Assembly: GCA_001767695.1 (NCBI GenBank) | Contig: MELR01000013.1 | Span: forward strand, 69,706-114,330 | Source: Actinobacteria bacterium RBG_16_68_21 | GTDB lineage: Bacteria; Actinomycetota; Acidimicrobiia; Spongiisociales; UBA11373 | Length of the DNA stretch: 44,625 nt | Reading direction: 5' to 3' | Part shown: piece after piece, positions 7,549-15,437 of the stretch | Layout of the letters: every line of letters begins with the position of its first letter | How positions within the stretch are numbered: the stretch's first letter is position 1 | Position numbers and translations under genes: made by a program | Notes under the pieces: generated by a model | Seen by the model: only the letters and a program-made list of their open reading frames with translations | Database searches by the model: none | Told to the model about the DNA's origin: nothing

Positions 7549-9219
7549 AACGATCTCCTCGGGCTCCGTCACGCCGGCGGTGGCCCGGCGAGCCGCCGCC
7601 CGCCGCTCGGTGCCGAGTCTCCCCAACCCGTAGTCCTCGTGATCGACGAAACGCATCGCGTCGGCGATCCGGCGGTGGCCGGCCACATCACGGATCTGAC
7701 GATGCATCTCCTGGCACACCCGGCGATAACCGGGGTGTCCGCCCTCGCCGGTGCGCAGCTCGAGGAGATGGAACGCCTCGCGGGCGTTGAGCTGCATGAA
7801 GAAGCGCACCCGGAACGCCAGCGGGACGACGTATTGGGCCACCTCCCGGCCGACAGCGGCGGCGACGCGCTCGTAGAGAGCGGCGGCGCCGGCCATCGCA
7901 TCGTCCCAATCGGGCCCGGCAGATATGTCGGTGATCGCAGTCGGAGTGAGGTATCCGTGGCTGGTGCCGAGGCGTTGCCACTCGATCGTGAGCATCCGGT
8001 GCCGCTGCAGGTCGCGGAAGATCCCGTAGTCGCAGAGGATGTCGAAGCGGTACCCGGCGCGTTCCAGGGCTCTTCCCGGTTTGTGGCGGCGGTTGCCCCG
8101 TTCCCCGACGTAGGTGCGCATCACCTCATCGATTTGCGCGTCGCCGGCGCGTCGCGCCCAGTCGAGCAGCACGTCGTCGGGGAGATCCGTGTACCGATAG
8201 AGCGCCGCCGCGGCCACCTTCGCCTCCGCCTCGGGATCCCACTCGACCAGGGTGACCTCCGGCCGATCGGGGACAGGGGTCGATTCGGCGGCGGCGCGCT
8301 CTTCCATCGCGGCCGCAGTCGCCGCCAGGTAGCTGGTCCAGGCTCCGCCCCGGTCGGGCACGGTGACGCGTCTGAGGAAGGCGGGAGCGACCTTCTCCAG
8401 CTCGACCAGCATGAGGTCGGCATAGCGGCGGACCTCGGTGAGGCGGTGGCCCCGCATCCGCAGCAGCAGCATCTCGTATGCCTGACCCGAGGCATAGATC
8501 CCCACATTGGACAGGGTGGCCGCGGGAAGCAGGCCCCGGAGATCGTCACACACCCGGGCCCGGATGGTGGACCGATACACGAAGTCCGAATCCTCCGAAG
8601 ACCGCGGGTAGAGGTCCCCGTAGTAGGCGGTGAGGCGTCCCGTCAGGGCGGCGTACGTGCCGAAGAGCGTGTCCATGGTCGCCGCGTAGTCGGCGGCGAG
8701 CGGGGTGCCTCCGATCTCGGCGGGGAGCGCATACCGGTAGCGGCCCCCGAGGGGACGGTCGTACAGCATGTACCGAGTGCTCTGCTCCAGGTATGAGGCG
8801 ACCCGACCCCACTCGAGAACCTTGGTGAGGACGTTCGAGGCCTGTTCGCACGCCAGGTGGATGCCGCCCAACTGGGCGACCGAGTCGTCGCCGTATTGGG
8901 TGAACACCCGCTCGTACAACTCCTCGGCGCGGCGCAGCCTCACTCCGGCGGAGTCGTCGGACAGGCCGGCGGCGATCAGGGAGACACCGACGTCGGGGGC
9001 CTCGTAGAACTCGTCGAGGAACAGCCTCCGCACCGATTTCGGCGACCTGCTGTAGCGGGCGAACAGGGCGCCCTTGACGACCTCGGGGAGATTGATGAGC
9101 GCGAAGACCGGTTCAGTGGTATTCGTGAAGAAGCGACGGAGGATCTCCGTCTCGTCGGAGGTGAAGGGCTCGGTGAAGTATGCCGATGGACTGTCCATGG
9201 GATCGCCCGGCGAGTTCAT
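7546..9219 (-). CDS. Two-domain ThyX-like protein (FAD-dependent thymidylate synthase family)
   Basis: A 557-residue protein built from two ThyX-like halves, about twice the usual ThyX length. The canonical ThyX signature is RHRxxSxNExSxRY. Half 1 has WGRVASYLEQSTRY (137-150): the SxxExSxRY part is kept and RHR is lost. Half 2 has LQRHRMLTIEWQR (404-416): RHR is kept and the rest lost. Half 2 also keeps LNAREAFHLLELR (477-489), like the ThyX dUMP-binding NxR...LR region; half 1 does not. The protein could form one composite active site, or may have left thymidylate synthesis. I use the ATG at 9219, since a TACACT box lies 8 bases upstream; an ATG at 9198 is the alternative. No thyA is in the window. 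Confidence 0.75.
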   Translation of the reverse strand: MNSPGDPMDSPSAYFTEPFTSDETEILRRFFTNTTEPVFALINLPEVVKGALFARYSRSPKSVRRLFLDEFYEAPDVGVSLIAAGLSDDSAGVRLRRAEELYERVFTQYGDDSVAQLGGIHLACEQASNVLTKVLEWGRVASYLEQSTRYMLYDRPLGGRYRYALPAEIGGTPLAADYAATMDTLFGTYAALTGRLTAYYGDLYPRSSEDSDFVYRSTIRARVCDDLRGLLPAATLSNVGIYASGQAYEMLLLRMRGHRLTEVRRYADLMLVELEKVAPAFLRRVTVPDRGGAWTSYLAATAAAMEERAAAESTPVPDRPEVTLVEWDPEAEAKVAAAALYRYTDLPDDVLLDWARRAGDAQIDEVMRTYVGERGNRRHKPGRALERAGYRFDILCDYGIFRDLQRHRMLTIEWQRLGTSHGYLTPTAITDISAGPDWDDAMAGAAALYERVAAAVGREVAQYVVPLAFRVRFFMQLNAREAFHLLELRTGEGGHPGYRRVCQEMHRQIRDVAGHRRIADAMRFVDHEDYGLGRLGTERRAAARRATAGVTEPEEIV

Positions 9220-9227
9220 GTCACACG

Positions 9228-9233
9228 AGTGTA
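9228..9233 (-). promoter_or_regulatory. -10 box, leaderless start of ThyX-like gene
   Basis: TACACT on the minus strand, 8 bases before the ATG at 9219, without a Shine-Dalgarno sequence. Confidence 0.5.
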
Positions 9234-9297
9234 ATTCTCCGGGCTCGGCGCCCGCTCCGGCGATGCCGCCCGCCGCGATGTTGGGTCGCTCAGCTGA

Positions 9298-9303
9298 TAC
9301 CTT
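9298..9303 (+). promoter_or_regulatory. -10 box of small membrane protein gene
   Basis: TACCTT, 6 bases before the ATG at 9310; predicts a leaderless message. Confidence 0.5.
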
Positions 9304-9309
9304 CCCGAC

Positions 9310-9621
9310 ATGACGGCGATCCGCATCGTCATCGGCATCGTCATCACGGCCATCGTCGCGGTGACCCTGGTCCCCATGTTCGCCCTTCTCGACCTGGCCG
9401 GCGGGGGCGACGGGCTCGGGCTTTGCGGCAGCGGCCTGGCCTCGTGCCGGACCTCCTACTTCGACGGTTTCGAGCTGCTCGCCACGCTGGTGGTGGTGCT
9501 GTTCTTGCTGCTGATGACCCTGCGTGCCGCGTTCCACGTCAGATCGCTGATCGAACAGCGGCGTGATGCCGAGGCAATCGCCCGATCAGTGCGCGGGCGA
9601 GGTCGCCTCTCCGGTCGGTAG
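9310..9621 (+). CDS. Small two-helix membrane protein, function unknown
   Basis: Not recognised. The 103-residue product has two hydrophobic segments (about residues 4-28 and 56-75) separated by a loop with two cysteines (LCGSGLASC), and ends in an arginine-rich basic tail (about residues 81-103). By the positive-inside rule the tail is cytoplasmic, which places the cysteine loop outside, where a disulfide could form; this is inference. The start is supported by the adjacent TACCTT box. Its last 36 bases overlap the 3' end of the convergent EamA gene. Confidence 0.7.
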   Translation: MTAIRIVIGIVITAIVAVTLVPMFALLDLAGGGDGLGLCGSGLASCRTSYFDGFELLATLVVVLFLLLMTLRAAFHVRSLIEQRRDAEAIARSVRGRGRLSGR

Positions 9622-10467
9622 CTCATCCTCGGCACCGGTGCCGGCCAGCACCACGTAGATCCCCCCGAGGATCAATGCCGCTCCCAGCAGCCCCCGTCTC
9701 CCCAGACGCTCCCCGAGGACGATCGCACCCGTGGCGGCGGCGAATGCCGGTTCCAGGGCGAGCACGATCGCAGTGCGCGCCGGGCCGATCACCGTCTGGC
9801 TCCACACCTGGAGGAAGAAGGCGCCGGCGCTGACCACGACACCGGTGACCACGACCGCCATCCAGGTGTCCGCTCCCGGAGTCTGCAGTCCCTCGATCAG
9901 CGCGGAGCCGACAAGGCCCCCCACGCCGGTGACCAACAGCTGCACCGCGGTGAAGGCGATCACAGGGTGGCGGTGGGCCCGTCTGGAGAGGTAGACGATG
10001 TGGCCGGCGTAGGCGAAGGCACATCCGACGGTGTAGAGATCTCCGCCCTGGAGGTGGAGCCCTTCGGAGATGGTGAGCAGTCCGAACCCCCCGAACGCGA
10101 TCAGGGCACCGAAGGCCACCACCGGTCGGGGGAGCCTGCGGGCCACCGCGGAAGCCACCAGCGGCGTCAGCACCACATACAGGCCGGTGATCAGCCCCGA
10201 GTTCGAGGCGGTCGAGGTGGTCAAGCCCTGGGTCTGCAGCGAGTAACCGGCGAAGAGAAGCAGCCCGGCAATCCCTCCCTCCTGCCAGGTGCGAACGGAT
10301 CGGGGGCGTCCGAGGCCAAACAGGACCGCGGCGCCGAGCATGAACCGCCAACCGACGAAGGCGAGGGGCGGGAGAATGGCGACGGCATCCTTCGACACCA
10401 CGAACGTCGCCCCGAAGACGAACGAGGCCACCGCGAGGGCTAGATAGGCGACCGCCGGTCTGCGCAC
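9586..10467 (-). CDS. EamA/DMT-family transporter
   Basis: A 293-residue integral membrane protein with about ten hydrophobic segments arranged as two EamA repeats. Typical features are the N-terminal FVFGATFVVSKDAV motif, SNSGLITGLYVVLTPLV in the middle of repeat 1, and ALEPAFAAATGAIVLGERL near the end of repeat 2, the usual DMT signature. The substrate cannot be predicted; family members export amino acids, nucleosides and other small metabolites. It begins with GTG at 10467, supported by a TATGCT box 8 bases upstream. It stands alone, divergent from the 160-residue membrane protein gene. Confidence 0.9.
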   Translation of the reverse strand: MRRPAVAYLALAVASFVFGATFVVSKDAVAILPPLAFVGWRFMLGAAVLFGLGRPRSVRTWQEGGIAGLLLFAGYSLQTQGLTTSTASNSGLITGLYVVLTPLVASAVARRLPRPVVAFGALIAFGGFGLLTISEGLHLQGGDLYTVGCAFAYAGHIVYLSRRAHRHPVIAFTAVQLLVTGVGGLVGSALIEGLQTPGADTWMAVVVTGVVVSAGAFFLQVWSQTVIGPARTAIVLALEPAFAAATGAIVLGERLGRRGLLGAALILGGIYVVLAGTGAEDELPTGEATSPAH

Positions 10468-10475
10468 GTGGGCGG

Positions 10476-10481
10476 AGCATA
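10476..10481 (-). promoter_or_regulatory. -10 box, leaderless start of EamA transporter gene
   Basis: TATGCT on the minus strand, 8 bases before the GTG at 10467. Confidence 0.45.
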
Positions 10482-10513
10482 GGAGGCGTTACCCCCCGGT
10501 TCGCCGGTCGGTA

Positions 10514-10519
10514 TACCCT
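10514..10519 (+). promoter_or_regulatory. -10 box of 160-residue membrane protein gene
   Basis: TACCCT, 9 bases before the ATG at 10529. An overlapping TATACC at 10512 could serve instead. Confidence 0.45.
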
Positions 10520-10528
10520 CCCGGCACC

Positions 10529-11011
10529 ATGCCCACCTACCGCGAACTCGGGTTCCTGGACCGGCGGCGGTTCGACCGGCGCACCGGGGAGTTCGTCGCC
10601 GACCCGCTACGCGAGCGGTTCCCGGTGTACGCCAAGGCGTTCGTGATCGGGCTCGGGGCAGTGCTGGCGCTGGCGCTGGTGATCTACTGGCTGTCGTCGG
10701 CCCGCTTGGAGCATTCCTTCGGCTACACCGCGATCGGGACGGGAACGGTTCTGCTGCTCGCCGGGGGAGCACGCGGCGGCGGCTACTCGAACCTCAGCGT
10801 GGGAGCCGTGGAAGCGCTCGTGGTTGGGCGGAATCGCACCGACGACGACGTCGAGGGAGATGCCGAGCTGCGCCATGGCCGGGTGATGAAGCGGCGCGAT
10901 CCGATGGAGCGGTTACGCAAGGGCCTTCGGCCGCCTCCCAACCCGACGGCGTTCTGGCTGGCCATCGCCGGCGCGCTCTACATCGCCTGCGGAGTTCCCT
11001 TCACGCTGTAG
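10529..11011 (+). CDS. Membrane protein of unknown function, 160 residues
   Basis: Not recognised. A basic, soluble N-terminus of about 30 residues is followed by two close hydrophobic helices (about 37-55 and 66-80), a polar cytoplasmic-looking stretch rich in Arg and Asp, and a C-terminal hydrophobic helix (about 141-160). There is no signal peptide and no catalytic motif. The start is backed by the TACCCT/TATACC element and the lack of any longer alternative. The last 11 bases overlap the 3' end of the convergent membrane protein gene. Confidence 0.7.
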   Translation: MPTYRELGFLDRRRFDRRTGEFVADPLRERFPVYAKAFVIGLGAVLALALVIYWLSSARLEHSFGYTAIGTGTVLLLAGGARGGGYSNLSVGAVEALVVGRNRTDDDVEGDAELRHGRVMKRRDPMERLRKGLRPPPNPTAFWLAIAGALYIACGVPFTL

Positions 11012-11390
11012 GGGAGCGCAACGCCAGCGCGGCGCCGGCCACGACCGCGGCGACCGCGGCTACCAGAACCGGTGCGCCCGCCCCGAAAGACGACCCGGCG
11101 ACGTGACGGGTCGCCAGGAACGCATCGGCCACCTTGATCACTGCGAACAAGAGACCGGCGCATGCCAGCACCAGCGAGATGGCGCCGATCAGGGGCCGGA
11201 CACCGTGGGTGCGGTCACCCAGCACGGCGCCGAGCACCGCGGGCGCCAGGGGGAGCAGCGCCGGCCAGGCGTCGGCCCCGAAACCGTCGACTGCCCCGAT
11301 CACGGGAAACCTCGCGAACGGCAGGGCGAGGGCGAGCCCGGAAAATGCGGTGCCGGCGAGCACGATCGGCCGGGAGGAGTGGATGGTCAG
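11001..11390 (-). CDS. Four-helix membrane protein, paralogue of the upstream gene; start uncertain
   Basis: About 120-130 residues with four hydrophobic segments. It is homologous to the membrane half of the gene just upstream: both have HSSR near the N-terminus, a D-A-x-P-x-LL-x-x-AP stretch, and FAVIK here against YAIVK there. This indicates a tandem duplication in which this copy lost, or never had, the proline-rich tail. The first standard start is GTG at 11363, but the homology begins upstream at HSSR. In-frame candidates there are CTG at 11390, which would overlap the previous stop as CTGA, and ATC at 11384, which sits 7 bases after GAAGGGA. Function unknown. Confidence 0.6.
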   Translation of the reverse strand: MTIHSSRPIVLAGTAFSGLALALPFARFPVIGAVDGFGADAWPALLPLAPAVLGAVLGDRTHGVRPLIGAISLVLACAGLLFAVIKVADAFLATRHVAGSSFGAGAPVLVAAVAAVVAGAALALRSPTA

Positions 11391-12130
11391 TTCCCTTCGT
11401 CGTCCGCCGACCGCTCGCTGGCATCCTCCCCCTCGAATGTGGGCAATCCCTGCTTCTCGGCATCCACCAGCGCCGGGATCTCGAGCGAGTCGAACAGGGG
11501 TGACACGAACGGGTTCTGATCGGCCAGCGGGCGGCTCGGCGCGGGCTTCGCCGGCACGGGAGGCTCCGCCCGCGGGGAATCACCCGCCGGCGTCCTCTCG
11601 GGAGCCGGGGTGGCCGTCTCGGCGGCCGGCGGTGCTGGCGCCGCAGCGGTGCTCGCCGGGACTGGGCGATGACGAATCGACCGGTGCCGTCCCGGTGCGC
11701 CACCCGTCTGCAACCCCATGAACGACCGGGTGAGACCGATGGCGATCCCGGTAACCGTGACCAGGGTTCCGATCACCGCCAGCCACGCCCCCAGACCGAC
11801 GGCGCCGTCCAGCGTGCCCGCCAGCACGGACGAGTCCAGATGCTTGACGATCGCGTAGGGGAACGCGGCCAGACCGAGGACGAGGGTCAGCCATCCGAGG
11901 ACCCTGGGGAGCGGGCGGGTGTGATCGGGTATGAGCGTGACGAGGAAGATGGGCGCCACCAGGAGCAGCACCGGAAGCGCATCGAGGTCGATCGAAGACC
12001 GGTTCCCGCCGGCCGCGGTGACGAAAGGCCGGCTCATCGCCGCCATGACGACGAGGACGCCGACGTCCACCACGATCCGGGAAGAGTGGAACGCAAGGCT
12101 CGATGGCGTTACGCGGCTTTGTGTCGACAC
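11387..12130 (-). CDS. Membrane protein with proline-rich cytoplasmic tail, function unknown
   Basis: A 247-residue protein. Four hydrophobic segments in the first 130 residues match the paralogue downstream, followed by a tail of about 110 residues rich in Ala, Pro and Glu and ending in an acidic segment (GEDASERSADDEGN). The tail contains no recognised domain and looks disordered, so it may be a docking region. I chose the GTG at 12130, which has GGAGG five bases upstream; the longer in-frame start at 12205 overlaps the xpt stop and is the alternative. The gene follows xpt on the same strand. Confidence 0.65.
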   Translation of the reverse strand: MSTQSRVTPSSLAFHSSRIVVDVGVLVVMAAMSRPFVTAAGGNRSSIDLDALPVLLLVAPIFLVTLIPDHTRPLPRVLGWLTLVLGLAAFPYAIVKHLDSSVLAGTLDGAVGLGAWLAVIGTLVTVTGIAIGLTRSFMGLQTGGAPGRHRSIRHRPVPASTAAAPAPPAAETATPAPERTPAGDSPRAEPPVPAKPAPSRPLADQNPFVSPLFDSLEIPALVDAEKQGLPTFEGEDASERSADDEGN

Positions 12131-12194
12131 GAATGCCTCCGGACGGCTCGGGAGGGGCGCGGACGAGGTTAGCGGGCGCCCGGCGGTGTTCCCG

Positions 12195-12785
12195 TCACGC
12201 GTCATCGAGAACCAGCCGGCCCTCGATCGAGAGAATCCGAAGGAGCGATTCGACTCGCCACCCGCGCTCCTCGAGTTTGGACCGTCCTCCGACGAACACC
12301 TTCTCGATGACGAACCCGAACCCGACCACGGTGCCTCCCGATTCCTCGACGATCTCGCCCAGGGCCTCCGCGGTGCGTCCTCCGGAGAGGAAGTCGTCGA
12401 TGATGAGAACCCTCGTGCCCGGCGGGAGCACCCGATGCGCCACCTCGACGCGGTACTCGGTGCCCTTGGTGGGAGAGGTGACCTCTCGCATGAAGGACGG
12501 CCGGTCGGCATGCGCCCGGGGATACCTCTTGGCGTAGATCATGGGCACCCCGAGGGTGGAGGCGGTGACGAAGGCCGGGGCGATACCGCTGGCTTCGGCG
12601 GTGAGGACGACGTCTGGGGCGGGAAACCTCCCGGCCAGATCCCGACCGATCGCCTCGAGAAGCTGCGGCTCGACTCGGTGGTTGAGGAAGTCGTCGACCT
12701 TTACGAGTGACCCTTCGATTCGACCGCGCTGGCCCACCGCCCGTCGCAGGGCGGCGGCTCCCGAGGGCGGCGAGGCCGTCGTCAT
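12195..12785 (-). CDS. xpt: Xanthine phosphoribosyltransferase
   Basis: A purine-salvage enzyme that joins xanthine and PRPP to form XMP, 196 residues and cytosolic. It resembles Bacillus Xpt throughout: VKVDDFLNHRVEP (28-40), AEASGIAPA (63-71) and the PRPP-binding loop VLIIDDFLSGG (126-136), ending with RVESLLRI. The family usually has about 190 residues. The ATG at 12785 is supported by a TACCCT box 6 bases upstream; longer upstream reading would run into the divergent nth promoter. No purine riboswitch is possible in such a short leader. The two membrane protein genes downstream may be co-transcribed. Confidence 0.92.
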   Translation of the reverse strand: MTTASPPSGAAALRRAVGQRGRIEGSLVKVDDFLNHRVEPQLLEAIGRDLAGRFPAPDVVLTAEASGIAPAFVTASTLGVPMIYAKRYPRAHADRPSFMREVTSPTKGTEYRVEVAHRVLPPGTRVLIIDDFLSGGRTAEALGEIVEESGGTVVGFGFVIEKVFVGGRSKLEERGWRVESLLRILSIEGRLVLDDA

Positions 12786-12791
12786 GGGCGC

Positions 12792-12797
12792 AGGGTA
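12792..12797 (-). promoter_or_regulatory. -10 box, leaderless start of xpt
   Basis: TACCCT on the minus strand, 6 bases before the ATG at 12785; no Shine-Dalgarno sequence fits between. Confidence 0.5.
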
Positions 12798-12814
12798 CCG
12801 GGCGGGACCGGCGG

Positions 12815-12820
12815 TACCAT
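12815..12820 (+). promoter_or_regulatory. -10 box of nth
   Basis: TACCAT, 9 bases before the ATG at 12830. It lies only 18 bases from the divergent xpt box, so the two promoters share their upstream DNA. Confidence 0.5.
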
Positions 12821-12829
12821 CGCCCGCCG

Positions 12830-13498
12830 ATGCCGTCTTCACCCGCTCCCGACGCCGCGACCCGACGCCGGGCGCGCACGATTCTCGACCGCCTGGTGCG
12901 CCGATATCCGGAGATCCACACGGCCCTCGACTTCCTCGACCCGTGGCAGCTCCTGGTCTCGACGGTGCTGAGCGCGCAGACCACCGACGACAACGTCAAT
13001 CGGGTGACTCCGGTGCTGTTCGCCAGGTGGCCGACGGCGGTCGCTCTCGCCGAGGCCGATCCTGGCGCGGTGGAGAAGGTGGTGTTCTCCACCGGCTTCT
13101 ACCGGCAGAAGACCGCCTCGATCATCGCGTTGAGCCGCGATCTGGTCGACGAGTTCGACGGAGTGGTTCCCGCCGATCTCGATTCGCTGATCACGCTGCG
13201 CGGCGTGGGACGGAAGACGGCCAGTGTGGTGCTGGCCGAGGCGTTCGGAGTACCCGCCATCGCGGTCGACACCCACGTGAAGCGGGTGACTCGGCGCCTC
13301 GGCCTCACCCGCCACGACGATCCCGAAGAGATCGAGGCGGACCTGCGCAGGCTGTTTCCCAGGGCGCGCTGGGGAGCGGTGTCGATGCGGTTCATCCAGT
13401 TCGGCCGCGAGGTGTGCGATGCGCGCAGGCCGCGCTGCTGGGAGTGCGGCCTCGCCGATCGCTGCCGGTATCCCGACAAGACACCGCCGCCGGGGTGA
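12830..13498 (+). CDS. nth: Endonuclease III (DNA glycosylase/AP lyase)
   Basis: Base-excision repair enzyme that removes oxidised pyrimidines and cleaves at the abasic site, 222 residues. The helix-hairpin-helix LRGVGRKTASVVL (123-135) includes the catalytic Lys129, and VDTHVKRV gives catalytic Asp147. The 4Fe-4S cluster cysteines are at 196, 203, 206 and 212 with the canonical C-x6-C-x2-C-x5-C spacing. The ATG at 12830 follows from the TACCAT box just upstream. In many Actinobacteria nth stands near other genes; here it is monocistronic and is followed by transporter debris. Confidence 0.96.
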   Translation: MPSSPAPDAATRRRARTILDRLVRRYPEIHTALDFLDPWQLLVSTVLSAQTTDDNVNRVTPVLFARWPTAVALAEADPGAVEKVVFSTGFYRQKTASIIALSRDLVDEFDGVVPADLDSLITLRGVGRKTASVVLAEAFGVPAIAVDTHVKRVTRRLGLTRHDDPEEIEADLRRLFPRARWGAVSMRFIQFGREVCDARRPRCWECGLADRCRYPDKTPPPG

Positions 13499-13510
13499 GG
13501 CGTTCGCCCT

Positions 13511-13820
13511 AAGACCCGGGAGATCGCCGCCCTCGCCATCCCGGGTCGGGAGCGGTGTTCGGGTCGCCGGCCACTCGCGCCGCGATTCATCAGGGATTCG
13601 TGATCGTCATCCTGGTGCGCGGCGGTCGTGTTCGTGTGGGACGGGGTGTTCATCGGGGCGGCGAACTAGGTGTACCCGGCGGGCACCACCGTGTTGAGCT
13701 CCCTGGGATCGCTGGCCGTGGTGCTCCTCGTGGTGCCCAGGGGCTGGGGTCTGCCCGGGGTGTGGTGGGGATCGAGGCGCTGCTCGTCGGGCGCGCCATC
13801 ACCCTGGGATGGAAGAGGGT
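13511..13820 (+). pseudogene. Decayed MATE (DinF-type) transporter remnant
   Basis: The roughly 300 bases between nth and the MFS gene contain no intact gene, but they hold fragments of a MATE efflux protein. KTREIAALAIP (13511-13543) resembles the N-terminus of DinF-type proteins. From 13625 the reading FVWDGVFIGAAN matches the family's late FVxDGVxIGA motif, followed by an in-frame TAG at 13667. Reading through gives VYPAGTTVLSSLGSL and RGWGLPGVWWG. The frame then shifts near 13769 into IEALLVGRAITLGW, a typical C-terminus. So the gene has a large internal deletion, a stop and a frameshift. Its 3' end runs into the MFS gene on the other strand. Confidence 0.6.
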
Positions 13821-15055
13821 GGCTCCATGGGGACCGCTCCCCGCACCAGGATCAGCCCCTTCGTCTCGGGAAGGGTGAACACCACCGGCGATACTGCGAG
13901 CAGGGCGAGACCGAGGGCGGTGATCGTCGCCGGGATTCCCCACGCATCGACGATGAAGCGGCCGGCGGCGAAGCCCATCAGGCCACCGACGATGCCGACA
14001 TTGGCAATCCACGCCGCGGCGGTGGCCCGCACGTCGGTGGGGAACAGCTCGGAGCGGTGGGCGGCGAACGCCGGGGAGAACCCGAAGGCGCCGAGAGTGG
14101 AGAGGGTGATGCCGGTCCCCATCAGCCAGCCGTTGGTCGACTGGTAGAACAAGATCCCCCCACCGACCCCGACGATGATCGCCATCAACTGGGTCCAGCG
14201 GCGGCCGACCACATCGGCCATTCGGCCCCCGCCGAGGACGCCGAGGGTGACCCCAGGCGCGCTGGTGAGGGCGAGCATCAGCGATGCCGCTGCGGTGGAC
14301 CAACCGAGATCGTGCTGCAGGCGGAGCAGCGCCAGGTTGGCGGCCGGGCCGGTGAACGCGGCCACTGCGAACGCCAGCATCGCCAACGGCCAGAAGCGGG
14401 CGGCGTGACCGCGGCGGAACACCGTGGCCAGCGGCGGCCGGCCTTCGGGCCGGATGAAGGCGCGCGACTCGCCCACCCGGCGGATCAACAGCGGGAAGGC
14501 GAGCAGCGGGATCGCACTGAGGGCAAACAGCAGGCGCCAGGAGTCGTGCGATGAGTCGGCGAGTTGACGCAACAGGAGCCCGAATCCGGTCCCCACGGAG
14601 GCGAAGAACACGAACACCCCGATTGCGTAGCCGCGGACCGCGGGTTCCACCTCCTCGGCGAGGACGACGACGGCGAGGGCGCCCAGGCCGATCGTGCCTA
14701 CCCGGGCGATGGACTGGCTGACGGTGACTCCGGCGGTGAAGGGTACGAGCGCGGTGATCAGATTCCCGGTGGTGAGGAGGAAGAACCCGACCAGCATCGG
14801 GCGTCTCCGCCCACTGCGATCCCCCCACCAAGACAGTGCGAGCGCGGCCAGCGCTGCTGCCCGGATCGTGGCAAGCAGGTCGAACACCCTCGTATCGCTC
14901 AGTGCGAGGTCGTCCTGAATGAAGGGAAGGGCGTGGGTGATCGCCGAGCCCGACCAGCCGGTGGTGAAGGCCACGACGGAGAACACGGCCAGTATCCCCA
15001 GCTCCCGGCGGGACAGCGGTTGCGGGGGGCGCAGCGAAACGCCCAGGCCGGGCAC
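13799..15055 (-). CDS. MFS transporter (sugar/metabolite-porter-like)
   Basis: A 418-residue membrane protein with about twelve hydrophobic segments. The loop between helices 2 and 3 has WWGDRSGRRRPML, the MFS signature, and the equivalent loop in the second half has GGRMADVVGRRW. The end FTLPETKGL is the PETKG-type motif of sugar-porter relatives. The substrate is not predictable. The GTG start at 15055 lies one base after the stop of the CsaA-like gene, so the two form an operon. The last 20 or so codons overlap the MATE remnant on the other strand, which suggests that this gene's 3' end was placed or extended after the MATE gene broke. Confidence 0.88.
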   Translation of the reverse strand: MPGLGVSLRPPQPLSRRELGILAVFSVVAFTTGWSGSAITHALPFIQDDLALSDTRVFDLLATIRAAALAALALSWWGDRSGRRRPMLVGFFLLTTGNLITALVPFTAGVTVSQSIARVGTIGLGALAVVVLAEEVEPAVRGYAIGVFVFFASVGTGFGLLLRQLADSSHDSWRLLFALSAIPLLAFPLLIRRVGESRAFIRPEGRPPLATVFRRGHAARFWPLAMLAFAVAAFTGPAANLALLRLQHDLGWSTAAASLMLALTSAPGVTLGVLGGGRMADVVGRRWTQLMAIIVGVGGGILFYQSTNGWLMGTGITLSTLGAFGFSPAFAAHRSELFPTDVRATAAAWIANVGIVGGLMGFAAGRFIVDAWGIPATITALGLALLAVSPVVFTLPETKGLILVRGAVPMEPPSSIPG

Positions 15056-15056
15056 C

Positions 15057-15383
15057 TCAGGCGACTTCGTCGCCCGCGGCGACCGGTTGATCCGGCCTGA
15101 GGAGCACGACTCCCCGGTCGGTGAGGACCCCGAGGACCAGCACGTCGGAGCGGAAGCCGCCCACCCGGATCGGCTCGAACCCGGTGATCGCGATCACCTG
15201 GGTGCCGACCAGCTCCCCGGCGGCGTACCGGTCCGTCACCTTCGCCGACGATTGGAGCTCACCGAGCGGGCCGAAGTCGATCCATAGGCAATATGCCGGG
15301 TCGCGGGCGCCCGTGTTGGGCTCCGCCCGGACGACCGTGCCCGCCCGAACCCGGAACTCCTGCCAGTCGCTCATGGTGGGCAC
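15057..15383 (-). CDS. csaA: CsaA-like tRNA-binding domain protein
   Basis: A 108-residue OB-fold protein of the EMAP/tRNA-binding type. It matches CsaA along its length: RVRAGTVVRAEP near the N-terminus, AYCLWIDFGPLG in the middle, SSAKVTDRY, and the closing GVVLLRPDQPV. Bacillus CsaA has been described as a chaperone-like, tRNA-binding protein; the role here is inferred. Ligation of tRNA is excluded, as no catalytic domain is present. I chose the GTG at 15383 because TAACCT lies 8 bases upstream; the ATG at 15374 would give a protein three residues shorter. The MFS transporter follows in the same operon with no evident functional link. Confidence 0.85.
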   Translation of the reverse strand: MPTMSDWQEFRVRAGTVVRAEPNTGARDPAYCLWIDFGPLGELQSSAKVTDRYAAGELVGTQVIAITGFEPIRVGGFRSDVLVLGVLTDRGVVLLRPDQPVAAGDEVA

Positions 15384-15391
15384 GGTGGGGG

Positions 15392-15397
15392 AGGTTA
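15392..15397 (-). promoter_or_regulatory. -10 box, leaderless start of csaA-like gene
   Basis: TAACCT on the minus strand, 8 bases before the GTG at 15383. Confidence 0.45.
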
Positions 15398-15437
15398 CCG
15401 CCGCGGGCCGGTGAGACGGTCAGTCGCGGCGATCCGA

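Noticed and set aside
10529-12130. Horizontally acquired island of small membrane proteins
   Set aside because: Base composition and the promoter style (TACCCT near the start) match the surrounding core genes.
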